Assembly: GCA_025174535.1 (NCBI GenBank)
Contig: JALBUN010000047.1
Coordinates: 1,074,675-1,138,674, forward strand
DNA length: 64,000 bases
Reading direction: 5' to 3'
DNA from: Cantharellus purpuraceus
Lineage: Eukaryota; Basidiomycota; Agaricomycetes; Cantharellales; Hydnaceae
Part shown: piece by piece, positions 34,959 to 46,040 of the stretch
Layout: every line of letters begins with the position of its first letter
How positions within the stretch are numbered: the stretch's first letter is position 1
Position numbers and translations under genes: made by a program
The notes under the pieces: generated by a model
The model's input: only the letters and a program-made list of their open reading frames with translations
The model's database searches: none
What the model was told of the DNA's origin: nothing

Positions 34959-36861
34959 TAGAGTGCAGAAAGTCGTTTTCCACTCATCACCTTCTCGGAT
35001 GTGGACTAGATGGTAGGCATGTTGGAGATCTATTTTGGAATAGATCTTAGCCTTTTGCAGGCTCTTGAGTAGGTCTGTGGTGCAGGGTATTGGGTATTGG
35101 TCTTTCTTAGTGATCTTGTTGAGTCCACAGAAGTTGATGCATAAATGGAGTGATCCGTCCTTTTTGCAGACAAATAAGACCGGAGCTCCATGGGGGGATA
35201 AGGATGGGTGGATGAAGCCCATGGCCAAGTTCTCATCTATGAATGTCCAGAGAGCCAGTAGCTCTTTTTGGGATAGCGAGTAGATAGGGCCAAGTGGAGG
35301 GGTGGAGTTGTCATCCAACTCAATCTTGAGATCATATGGTTGGTGTTCCGCTAGGGAGTCAGCTTTAGACTTGCTGAACACATTGGTGAACTTGTGATAC
35401 TCCTTAGGAACCATAGTTAGGTCCGGTGGAGTTGATTGAGCAGAACGGGCGGTGAGGAGCATTGGATTGGAGAGATGAACCTGGAACGTTTGTGAGCCAT
35501 CCAGTTTGCTTAGTCTGGCAAAGACCATAGTGTCCACCATTGATATAGACAGAGGGGTAGATGGAGTATCTATCAGAGTGGAGTCAGCGGAGGTGGAAGA
35601 TAATTTCACACCTAAAGTTGCTGGTGACATCGGGGATGACACAGCCTGTACTGGAGAATGGAATGTGATATGGCCCAATGCCCAGTCAATCAACGGATTG
35701 TAGCGGGTGAGCCAATTATGTCCAAGAACCACAGAACAGCTGGAGTCAAGCAGAGTAACATAGAATGTAAGGTTCTGGATTTCTCCAACAGAAAAACGGA
35801 TAGACAGATCTATAGCTCGTGAAATAACAGCATTAGTAGTGCCATCAAATAATCGGAGTGATATTGGAGTTATGGTGTATGTATGGAGTTTATGTAAATT
35901 GGAAAAAGAGGAATCAAGGAAACAGTGAGTAGAACTGGAGTCAATTAATGCTTGGATAGCGGTATTGGGAATGGAGTTGGAGTAGATGAGGAGGGTAAGA
36001 TAGTTGGAGTGGGAAAGAGTGGATGCGTTCAGGCAGACTTCCTTTGTCGTACAGGGAGTACCAATGCAGCCCTCAGCCTGTACGGAGGCTAGAGGACTGC
36101 TTGATATTTTTTTAGGTCCATCGCCTTGGCGTCAGACTTGTCTGTCATGGCATTGGTGGCATGGCCCTTTGCCTTTGCTGCAGACGAGGTTGCCTTGTGG
36201 CAATCCTTGGCTTGGTTGCCAGGTTTTCCACAGAACAGACAGAGGTTGTTGTCCATGCGGCACTGGTGTTCCTGCTGGGTAAGTTTTCCATCTTTTCCCA
36301 GCTTGGTGGAGAGGTCTGGAGTGCTCTTACAAGCTCTGGAGTTATTGCCAGTGCTGGAGTTGTTCTGACCGGAACCAGAAGCAGCAGTGTTACCAGTGTT
36401 TGACTTCTGGCCTGAGTTGGGGGTGGTCTTCTTATTGGACCCCTTGTTGGACTTTGGGGTCTTGTCTGACGATTTGTCCAATTTGTTGTTAGCTGAATTT
36501 TCACAGGAGACCTCGGATTGACGTTCCCAATAACAGGTGTCAATGGATTGGGTGAGCTTACGAAGGTTAACCAAAGTATCTGGCTTACTGATGTGTGATA
36601 TCTCGTCCTTGATGCGGGATGGGAGACCAACGTAAAATTGGCATCGGAGTGTGGCGTTGCCCCATTGGACTTTTGGGGCTAGCTGCTGGAAACTCACAAT
36701 GTTTTTGTGATTTTGTGATTTTCCTTCATCCAAAGTCAATTGAGTTCATTCTTGGCATCAGCCTTGGGGTTGTAAGGACCGAAATTGGTCCAAAGTTCAG
36801 AGATGAAGTCGGAGTAGTTTTCTGACCATATCAGGTCATTGGAGTCGTCCATGAGCGCTGG

Positions 36862-37401
36862 TGTTATGACTATATTCATTAATGCCCAGATCCCCATCCG
36901 ATCCACCCAGATCCCTGTGCATATGAAATCTATACTCCATTTGGAAACCATCACGTCTCCATTTACCTGTCCGATTGTCACTGCCGATTCTGCCCATCCG
37001 TCTCCGGTTCCAATTGATGCATCAGCATCACCATAGGAACCTGGACATCCGTCCCCATCAGACTCAGACATACTCATGTAAGGCTGTCGGCCTCGGAGAC
37101 CCATCACCAGAGTAATTATTATTAGATTTCAAATATGTATTTAAGTTGCCTGACTGGGGACTTCATTCCCCAGTTCGAATATTGAATCACACCTAGTTCC
37201 TAAGTCCAATCCTAACTATCTAAGTCATACTCTGTCTCCGAAATCTCGGACACCGGTATTAGTGAGGGTGCAGCACATAAGCTGAAGCCAAGTCTGTTCT
37301 GACCCCCATGACATACCCTGACTCCAACTCCAACTCTGACCAAACCTCCAACCCAACCTCCAACCCAATCTCTGACCTCCAATCGGACCTAGTGCGTAAC
37401 A
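36862..37401 (+). mobile_element. Gypsy LTR, plus orientation
   Basis: TGTTATGACTATATTC...CTAGTGCGTAACA, 540 bp, with the usual LTR hairpin near 37155. The 5-bp flanks (gctgg and gcata) do not match. It is followed by plus-strand gag-like sequence, so it looks like the 5' LTR of a truncated plus-strand copy lying against element A. Confidence 0.82.
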
Positions 37402-37720
37402 GCATATTCAAACTGCCATACTCACTCCTACCGATGCCATGATCCACCGCCAATTCCAAACATGCACGAACCGTTGAGGTGCCCGCTCCCAGCATTGACA
37501 CCATCCCTGAGGTCGTTGAACAACCGATGGACCACATTGAGGCCGTCAATGAAGAAGATGACACTCTGCCCTCTCCAAATCTGGCGCAAGCCATCTCCCT
37601 GCTCGCCAGCAGCATCTGTACCCCACAAGCCTGTTTTGGAACCCGCAAAATTATGGTGTTAGGGCAAACTCTAAATCACCACAATTCCGTGAATGAACAG
37701 CTGAGAAGAATATCAAACCC
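37402..37720 (+). pseudogene. Gag N-terminal fragment behind a 5' LTR
   Basis: Plus-strand frame with PAPSIDTIPEVVEQPMDHIE, EEDDTLPSPNLAQAISLLAS and SICTPQACFG, acidic and helical as at the start of a gypsy gag. It lies just downstream of the LTR ending at 37401 and then loses similarity to anything I recognise. A stop near 37470 splits the frame. Not functional. Confidence 0.5.
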
Positions 37721-39063
37721 TGCTGCAGCACAACTCCAGAAACGATTTAACGTTTGTACTTTGGTTACAATCCTTTGTATTGGTCAATGCAGACTATACG
37801 CAGAAAGGTAATACGTTTCTTAGCAGCAAGAAATGAATAAGACTTCCAGAGTCTAGAGTTTACGGACGCTTAGGGGTCCAGATATTCCAAAAAGAGGGGA
37901 ATGCACTTAGAGGCTAAAGGAAGTAGGTGGATGAATCCAACCGTCCAACCAGTGGCACTCAGAAGCGGGTAACAGCAATGTGTGAAGTAGTCTAGCAACT
38001 GCTTCACACGAGTTCAAGCTTCTAATGCTCTGCAAAGGCAGTACACACTAGTTACTTAAACAAGAGCACTAATGGCAGGACTATCGACAGACAATCTCAC
38101 CCTGTAGATTCGTAGTCACGTGAGGCAGATACTACACTCACGCCCAAAGCAGGAATATCACTACCTTGAGTGCAATCAAGTACAGTTACACAACTGTAAA
38201 AGATCCTTGAACTGGTAATCAACAGTTACTGAGATAGAGGATGACACTGTATGTCACTCTAGTCACACTGGTGTGCAGAAGATGGGTAGAATATGATGAT
38301 ATGTTATTCTTTCAGAGGCAGAATGGCCTCCTTATATATTGTATTTACAGGGGCTGACTAATGCTTCTGGAATATTCTACCTATTAATAGATGGAAACTA
38401 CTGGAAGGTTGTGGAAGGTGGAAGAAAGGGGTAGAATATTCCAAGCCAATCACAGGATCTGATCACAGCACTAACACTGATCAGGAGCTGAATAATGGTT
38501 CTGGAAAGTTCTATCTAATAATAGAAGGAAACAGCTAGAATGTTATGGAAAGGGGTAGAATATTCCAAGGCAATCACCTGATTTGATCACCCATCAGCTG
38601 ATCTGATCCCTGAGCTAGGCACTGATCAGGCAAAAAGAAGGGTGTCCACCCTGTTTTCTGCACTGGTTTGGACAGCCATGGATAGCCACATGTCATGTGA
38701 TGATCTCCACGGAAAATAGTGCCCTGAGAGGCTGTGGTTGTTAAGTTACAGAATATTTATTGATCAGAGACATCTGAGCTTGAATTGAGGCCAAATGCCT
38801 GGTCCAAAAAGGGGAGAGCCGGCTGTGTGAAGGTTTGTGGGCGCCTATGGGTCCACAACTGTAGCACAGCAGAAATAAATGATTCTGGGCCGAGTTCTGC
38901 ATGGAATATTCCCAGAAAAATATGGAAAAATAGAGAATATTTGAATAAGTCCATTCCAGGTACAAGCATCAAATATATGCTGATATTTAGGAATGGAAAA
39001 GCAAAGAATAGCACATTGGTGCTGCATAAATGGAATTTGATAGGGAAAAGGTGATTCCCATAC
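37721..39063. other. Unassigned repeat-region DNA with a direct duplication
   Basis: No gene seen. 38353-38466 and 38487-38590 are diverged direct repeats (both have GCTGA-TAATG-TTCTGG, then GGGGTAGAATATTCCAAG-CAATCAC, then GATCAC). The rest has only shadow frames, including a 134-codon minus frame at 38757-39161 that overlaps gag and shows no motif. Confidence 0.5.
38353..38590. repeat. Diverged direct duplication, about 105-115 bp units
   Basis: Two units, 38353-38466 and 38487-38590, share long blocks such as GGGGTAGAATATTCCAAG and end in GATCAC. Substitutions and a gap of about 10 bp separate them, so the duplication is old. Confidence 0.65.
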
Positions 39064-39277
39064 AAAGCCCCTAAGTCCCGGACCGAGAACCTGACCCATT
39101 TGATGACTCCGATCTGTGAAAGCTCCAGCCATTCTTGGTGCAATGCCAGCTGAATTTCCACAACCGCCCCGATGTGTTCACATCTGATTGGGTGAAGGTC
39201 ACCTTCACCATGTTCTATCTCAAGGGGACCGCACTGGACTACTTCGAGCCAGCGCTCATGGATGACTCCGATGACCT

Positions 39278-39496
39278 GATATGGTCAGATGACTACTCTG
39301 ACTTCATCTCTGAGCTTTGGACCAATTTTGGCCCTTACAATCCCGAGGCCGATATGGTCAGATGACTACTCTGACTTCATCTCTGAGCTTTGGACCAATT
39401 TTGGCCCTTACAATCCCGAGGCCGATATGGTCAGATGACTACTCTGACTTCATCTCTGAGCTTTGGACCAATTTTGGCCCTTACAATCCCGAGGCC
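39278..39496 (+). repeat. 73-bp tandem triplication inside gag
   Basis: Units 39278-39350, 39351-39423 and 39424-39496 are identical as read. 73 is not a multiple of 3, so each extra copy shifts the frame and ends the gag frame shortly after the first unit. Element A carries only one unit, so the triplication arose in this copy. Confidence 0.93.
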
Positions 39497-39601
39497 GATG
39501 CCAAGAATGAACTTGATCGACTTTGGATAAAGGAAAATCACAAATCGCAAAATACATTGTGAGTTTCCAGCAGCTAGCCCTGAAAGTCCAATGGGGCAAC
39601 G

Positions 39602-40116
39602 TGTTATGACTATATTCATTAACGTCCAGATCCCCATCCAATCCACTCAGATCCCCACGCATATGAAATCTATACTCCATTTGGAAACCGCCACATCTCC
39701 ATCTACCTGTCCGATCTCACCGCTGATTCTGCCCATCCGTCTCCGGTTCCAATTGATGCATCAGCATCACCATAGGAACCCAGACATCCGTCCCCATCGG
39801 ACTCAGACATACTCATGTAAGGCCATCAGCCTCGGAGACCCATCACCGGAGTAATTATTATTAGATTTCAAATATGTATTTAAGTTGCCTGACTGGGGAC
39901 TTCATTCCCCAGTTCGAATATTGAATCACGCCTAGTTCCTAAGTCCAATCCTAACTCTCTAAGTTGTACTCTGTCTCTGAAATCTCGGACACCGGTATTA
40001 GTGAGGGTGCAGCATATAAGCTGAAGCCAAGTCCGTTCTGACCCCCATGACGTACTCTGACTCCAACTCAACCTCCGACCCAATCTCCGACCCCCAATCG
40101 GACCTAGTGCATAACA
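39602..40116 (+). mobile_element. Solo LTR in gag with perfect 5-bp target duplication
   Basis: TGTTATGACTATATTC...CTAGTGCATAACA, 515 bp, flanked by CAACG at 39597-39601 and CAACG at 40117-40121. Removing the LTR and one CAACG restores the gag sequence seen in element A at the same site. This gives the true LTR ends and the 5-bp duplication length of the family. Confidence 0.95.
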
Positions 40117-42904
40117 CAACGCCACACTCCGATGCCAATTTTATGTTGGTCTCCCATCCCACATCAAGGACGAGATATCATGTGTCGGTAAACTGGATAC
40201 TTTGGTAAACCTTCACAAGCTCACCCAATCCATCGACGCCCGTTATTGGGAACGTCAATCTGAGGTCTCCCGTGAAAATTTGGCCAACAACAAATTGGAC
40301 AAATCGTTGGACAAGACCCCAAAGTCCAACAAGGGGTCCGATAAGAAGACCACCCCCAACTCAGGCCAGAAGTCAAACACTGGTAACGCCACCGCTTCCG
40401 GTTCTGGTCAGAACAACTCCGGAACCGGCAATAGCTCTGGAGCTTGCAAGAGCACTCCAGACCTCTCCACCAAGCTGGGAAAAGATGGAAAACTTACCCA
40501 GCAGGAACACCAGTGCTGCATGGACAACAACCTCTGTCTGTTCTGCGGAAAACCTGGCAACCAAGCCAAGGATTGCCACAAGGCAACCCCATCTGCAGCA
40601 AAGGCAAAGGGCCATGCCGCCAATGCCACAACGGACAAGTCCGACGCTAAAGCAATGGACCCAAAAAAATAGTAAGCAGTCCTATAGCCTCCATATGGGC
40701 TGAGGGCTGCATTGGTACTCCCTGTACGACAAACGAGGTCCGCCTGAATGCATCCACTCTTTCCCACTCCGACTCTCTTACCCTCCTCATCTACTCCAAC
40801 TCCATTCCCAATACCGCTATCCAAGCATTAATTGACTCCAGTTCTACTCACTGTTTCCTTGATTCCTCTTTTTCCAATTTACATAAACTCCATACATACA
40901 CCATAACTCCGATACCGCTCCGATTATTTGATGGCACTACTAATGCTGTTATTTCACGAGCTATAGATCTGTCTATCCGTTTTTCTGTTGGAGAAATCCA
41001 GAACCTTACATTCTATGTTACTCTGCTTGACTCCAGCTGTTCTGTGGTTCTTGGACATAATTGGCTCACCCGCTACAATCCGTTGATTGACTGGGCATTG
41101 GGCCATATCACATTCCGTTCCCCAGTACAGGCTGTGTCATCCCCGATGTCACCAGCAACTTTAGGTGTGAAATTATCTTCCACCTCCGCTGACTCCACTC
41201 CGATAGATACTCCGTCTACCCCTCTGTCTATATCAATGGTGGATGCTATGGTCTTTGCCAGACTAAGCAAACTGGATGGTTCTCACATGTTCCAGGTTCA
41301 CCTCTCCGATCCAATATTCCTTGCCGCTCGTTCTGCCCGATCAACTCCACCGGACCTAACTATGGTTCCTAAGGAGTATCATGAGTTCGCCGACGTGTTC
41401 AGCAAGTCTAAAGCTGACTCCCTAGCGGAACACCAACCATATGATCTCAAGATTGAGTTGGATGACAACTCCACCCCTCCACTTGGCCCTATCTACTCGC
41501 TATCCCAAAAAGAGCTACTGGCTCTCTGGACATTCATAGATGAGAACTTGGCCACGGGCTTCATCCGCCCATCCCTATCTCCCCATGGAGCTCCGGTCCT
41601 ATTTGTCCACAAAAAGGATGGATCACTCCATCTATGCGTCGACTTCTGTGGACTTAACAAGATGACAAAGAAAGACCAATACCCAATACCCCACACCGCG
41701 GACCTACTTGAGAGTCTGCGAAAGGCTAAGATCTATTCCAAAATAGATCTCTGACATGCCTACCATTTAGTCTGCATCCGAGAAGGCGATGAGTGGAAAA
41801 CAACTTTCCGCACTCGTTATGGATCTTTTGAGTGGTGTGTCATGCCCTTCAGACTAACCAATGCTCTGGCTGCCTTCCAGAGGTTCATGAATGATACCTT
41901 TGCCAACCTTCTCAATGTGACCATCCTCGTTTACTTAGATGACATTTTGGTATATTTGGACAATGAAGAAGAACATCAGACACATGTCTGAGAAGTACTC
42001 CGACGTCTCCGCAAACATGGCCTCTTCGCCCACACCGACAAATGCGAATTCCACTCCGACTCGGTCGAGTATCTAGGCTATATCCTCTCCCTGGCAGGAC
42101 TGACAATGTCCAATGACAAATCAAAGCCATACAGGAATGGCCAGAACCACGGAAAGTCAAAGACGTACAGTCCTTCCTGGGGTTCACCAATTTCTACCAC
42201 CGCTTCATTTATGACTACTCTGATATCACTGTCCCGCTCACCCAACTTACTAGGAAGGGTATCCAATGGAATTTCACTGACGAATGTAGACAGAGCTTTG
42301 AGACCTTGAAAAAGGCCTTTACTTCCGCTCCAATACTGACTCATTGGGTTCCAGACTCTCCTATCCTATTAGAAACCAATGCCTCCGACTATGCACTTGC
42401 CGCGATCCTGTCTATCATTTCTCCGGACGATGGACAAGTCCATCCAATCGCTTTTCACTCGGGTACATTTACACCCCCCGAACTGAACTATGACGTCCAT
42501 GACAAAGAGCTCCTTGCCATATATGAAGCCTTCCGGATATGGAGACACTACCTCGAAGGCCCCTCCGATCCGGTGAATGTCATAATGGACCACAAGAACT
42601 TGGAATACTTCTCCACAATGAAACTACTCACCCGGAGACAAGTCCAATGGTCTGAATACCTATCCTCAGTTCAATCTCGTTATCCGTTTCTGTCCTGGTC
42701 AACTTGGAGCAAAGCCCGATGCATTAACTAGATGCTGGGATGTCTACCCTAAAGAGGGGAGTAGTGACTATGCCACTGTAAACCCACACAACTTTCATCC
42801 TGTGTTCACTAACGAGCAGCTGGCATCATCCCTACGGGCTTCCACCCTCATGACTCCCACCCTCCAAGCTGTTACCATTATGGACATCGACCAACTCCGC
42901 TCCG

Positions 42905-43009
42905 ACATCAAGTCCATTCCAACCCCCACGACATACCCCGACTCCCTCTCCGACTCTGACCTGACCTCCAACCCAATCTCCGACCCCCAATCGGACCTAG
43001 TGTGTAACA
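42905..43009 (+). mobile_element. LTR 3' tail fused to element B
   Basis: Ends ...CCCCAATCGGACCTAGTGTGTAACA, matching the 3' end of the family LTR in plus orientation. The rest of the LTR and the integrase region are missing between pol and this tail. Confidence 0.7.
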
Positions 43010-45074
43010 CCTCCACATGTCAAAATACTTCCAAAACTCTTTCAACGTCCAAGACTCTTTCAACGTCCAAGATCCCCACCTTGTCTCTCTTATGCCATTG
43101 GCGATCCCATATTCTTTCACGATTCCATTGAACCATATGCCTTCCTTGGCATTTCACTTCTATATCATAACATGGATAGAAGAGTTGAATGTGAGGTAGA
43201 GTTTCAGTTGCCATTGCCAACCTATCCTCCCACTTCAATCTGACTCAGGTTACATCATGTCAGGCAAAGGGACTGAATACCCTTGGAACGGGATACCATA
43301 TGGAGACAGATCACTAATACAATAAGGAGTATTTGTTGTGGATGCTGACTGAAGTCCTCATGTGACTCAGGGTCAATTTACCTTCAGAGCCATAGGGAAG
43401 ATAATATTGGTGGATGTTTCTATTGTTCTTTTATATGACTTACCCCTGTTTCATCTTTTAATTCATTCATACACAACTTACTCATCCTTGTTCTATTTTT
43501 GGTTCTTTTATTGCTCATCACCTCCTATTCTTACAAAGATTACCCCTATCTGTTGCCTCATTTCTCCATGATTTCCCCATTAGTAGTTCAACTTCACATG
43601 CTTTGTCAGCTGGCTTGATCAGCATTTCTTGCATCATATTGCATCATTTGCTCCTCATATTGTGTCATTGTGCCCTGGGGATCCATAAATAAAAGGGCAC
43701 TTGTTTTTGCCTTTTGGATCAATCAACAAGTTTTCAGCCAACACTCTAAAGTCAAAGTCCACGCTCTAAGTCCACGCTCTACACTCTACATCACAATCCA
43801 TCCCCTCTACACCAAGGTAAAGCACCTTGGTTTAATGATCAGATTTCCCTCCGCCACCGAGAGGTCACATCTCCTGAAACCAGCTTTCGCGTACCTCCCA
43901 ACCGGGCTCCCCACAGTCACAGAGCATGATCAGCCATCTGGACCGTCCTTTTTGCTCCCATCCTCATCCAACCACAGAGCACTATTTCACTTTCCTGTTA
44001 CTCAGTGCTACCTCCACCCCTCGACCTGATTGATCTTTGGAGTACTGAACAACTGCATTACACACCGTCTGTTTGCTAGGACCGTTGCATGCAGGCTTAT
44101 AGGATCTATTCCATAAGCGAACCGACAACAGTCCAGATGGTTGATCGTGCTCTGTGACTGGATGACAATGGGGAGCCCGGTTGGGAGGTACGCGAAAGCT
44201 GGTTTCAGGAGATGTGACCTCTCGGTGGCGGAGGGAAATCTGATCATTAAACCAAGGTGCTTTACCTTGGTGTAGAGGGGATGGATTGTGATGTAGAGTG
44301 TAGAGCGTGGACTTAGAGCGTGGACTTTGACTTTAGAGTGTTGGCTGAAAACTTGTTGATTGATCCAAAAGGCAAAAACAAGTGCCCTTTTATTTATGGA
44401 TCCCCAGGGCACAATGACACAATATGAGGAGCAAATGATGCAATATGATGCAAGAAATGCTGATCAAGCCAGCTGACAAAGCATGTGAAGTTGAACTACT
44501 AATGGGGAAATCATGGAGAAATGAGGCAACAGATAGGGGTAATCTTTGTAAGAATAGGAGGTGATGAGCAATAAAAGAACCAAAAATAGAACAAGGATGA
44601 GTAAGTTGTGTATGAATGAATTAAAAGATGAAACAGGGGTAAGTCATATAAAAGAACAATAGAAACATCCACCAATATTATCTTCCCTATGGCTCTGAAG
44701 GTAAATTGACCCTGAGTCACATGAGGACTTCAGTCAGCATCCACAACAAATACTCCTTATTGTATTAGTGATCTGTCTCCATATGGTATCCCGTTCCAAG
44801 GGTATTCAGTCCCTTTGCCTGACATGATGTAACCTGAGTCAGATTGAAGTGGGAGGATAGGTTGGCAATGGCAACTGAAACTCTACCTCACATTCAACTC
44901 TTCTATCCATGTTATGATATAGAAGTGAAATGCCAAGGAAGGCATATGGTTCAATGGAATCGTGAAAGAATATGGGATCGCCAATGGCATAAGAGAGACA
45001 AGGTGGGGATCTTGGACGTTGAAAGAGTCTTGGACGTTGAAAGAGTTTTGGAAGTATTTTGACATGTGGAGGTG
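43008..45074. repeat. 906-bp inverted repeat with 255-bp spacer
   Basis: Arms 43008-43913 and 44169-45074 are exact reverse complements in every stretch compared, with all positions pairing to the same sum (88082), so no indels. Similarity then continues about 33 bp into the spacer, offset by 8 nt with three mismatches. Each arm holds a TATA-like CCATAAATAAAAGGG followed by a short Pol II-like leader (near 43683-43800), a tandem TTTCAACGTCCAAGA motif, and only shadow open frames. The arms do not resemble the gypsy LTR nearby and may come from an LTR of another family. Confidence 0.92.
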
Positions 45075-45360
45075 GCTTAACATGCCCATGGAGCTCAGCA
45101 TATTTTTGATAGTCCTCTGTGTCCAGAGACCAGTGTGACATATTATTAGAAGGGATGTTGGAGAGAGGAATAGAATTAGAAGCCATGTGAATGATGATGA
45201 AAGGATTGGTGTGAATAGAAGGCTGATAATGATCAATGGTGATGAAACACGAGTGACAATTGATGGCTAGAAATAGAGACTGAGGTGGAGAGGGAGTTGC
45301 AGCGCTATTTAAAAGTTTGATATGAAAAGATGCTGGCAGAGTTGGACTGTCAGAGTGGTT

Positions 45361-45796
45361 TGATATACATCCTCAATGCATCCTGGCTCATTACCGTCCA
45401 TCCAAGAAACTCTCCAAGAAATTCTTAGGTCCTTATGAGGTCATTTCCCACACCAGTAGTAGGTCCTTCACTCTCTGACTTCCTGGCCACTTCCAAGCAG
45501 TTCATCCAGTGTTTCATATATCAATGCTTGAACCTGCTACTGCTAACGAGATCCCCGGTCACACTAAATCTCCACCCCCTCTGATCATCATTGAAGGAGA
45601 CAACAAATATGAGATATCTGAGATTCTCAACTTGGAGATTGATCATCAATACAAGTGTAAACTCCAGTACCTAGTCAAATAGACTGGATACAAAGGCACT
45701 GATGAAGAATCTTCATGGATCTCCATGTCCAAACTCAATCACACATCTGAATTTGTCTCCAATTTTCATTCTGCTTATCCAAATAAACCAGGTCCT
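45361..45796 (+). pseudogene. Integrase C-terminus and chromodomain of a gypsy chromovirus
   Basis: Plus-strand frame: HYRPSKKLSKKFLGPYEVIS, a stop, FQAVHPVFHISMLEPATAN (the GPY/F-like end of integrase), then a chromodomain-like YEISEILNLEIDHQYKCKLQ, YLVK-stop-TGYKGTDEESSWISMSKL. The WTGY-type motif has TAG in place of TGG. The fragment runs straight into an LTR start at 45797, as at the 3' end of a full element. Not functional. Confidence 0.8.
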
Positions 45797-46040
45797 TGTT
45801 ATGACTATTCATTAATGCCCAGATCCCTGTTCAATCCACTCAGATCCCCACACACATGAAATCTACACTCCATTTGGAAACCAACAATTTAGTCTGTCCA
45901 ATTGTCACCGTCAATCTTGCCCATCTGCCTCCAGTTCCAATTGATGCATCAGCATCACCATAGACACTTGTTCAGAATGATTGTTATGCACTAGGTCCAA
46001 TTGGGGGTCAGAGGTTGGGTCGGAGTCGGAGAGGGAATTG
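45797..46040. mobile_element. Two LTR pieces, head to head
   Basis: 45797-45981 matches the 5' part of the LTR in plus orientation (TGTTATGACTATTCATTAATGCC...). At 45982 a second piece starts as a minus-orientation LTR (TGTTATGCACTAGG...) and fades near 46040. Both are truncated. Confidence 0.75.

Larger units (their letters stand above)
34044..36861 (-). pseudogene. Ty3/gypsy element A: gag, protease and part of RT (broken)
   Basis: Minus-strand retrotransposon body. Gag runs from 36861 (DLIWSENYSDFISELWTNF) to a zinc-knuckle-like CLFCGKPGNQAKDC (about 36220-36260) and stops near 36089. The protease region has LIDSSSTHCFLDSS (about 35920-35955) and VVLGHNWLTRYNPLIDW (about 35680-35730). RT follows with GPIYSLSQKELLALWTFIDE (about 35230-35290), DGSLHLCINFCGLNK (about 35110-35160) and KIDLQHAYHLVHI (about 35000-35040). 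It is interrupted by an inserted LTR at 34160-34958, resumes with [20 protein letters not shown] (about 34080-34140), and ends before the YLDD motif. RNase H and integrase are missing. Its gag 5' end is cut off at 36861 by an oppositely oriented LTR. Not functional. Confidence 0.85.
39064..43009 (+). pseudogene. Ty3/gypsy element B: gag, protease, RT, RNase H (broken)
   Basis: Plus-strand retrotransposon body. Gag begins near 39064 (PFDDSDL, stop, KLQPFLVQCQLNFHNRPDV). It is disrupted by a 73-bp triplication (39278-39496) and a solo LTR (39602-40116), then resumes to CLFCGKPGNQAKDC (about 40528-40570) and stops at 40672. The protease region has LIDSSSTHCFLDSS (about 40826-40867). RT has the FIDENLATGFIRPSLSPHG block (about 41530-41590), [20 protein letters not shown] (about 41829-41888) and the catalytic YLDDILVY (about 41935-41960). 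RNase H has LLETNASDYALAAIL (about 42370-42412) and HDKELLAIYEAFRIWRHYL (about 42500-42555). Stops at 41752-41754 and 41988-41990, plus frame shifts near 40670 and 42120, break pol. The integrase core is absent; the body ends in the LTR tail at 42905-43009. Confidence 0.87.

Noticed and set aside
38757..39161. 134-codon minus-strand frame with hydrophobic stretches
   Set aside because: Overlaps the start of gag on the plus strand and repeat DNA; no motif or splice support.
43362..44720. Identical 69-codon and longer frames on both sides of the inverted repeat
   Set aside because: Their identity only reflects the inverted repeat; they have no family motif and no sign of coding.
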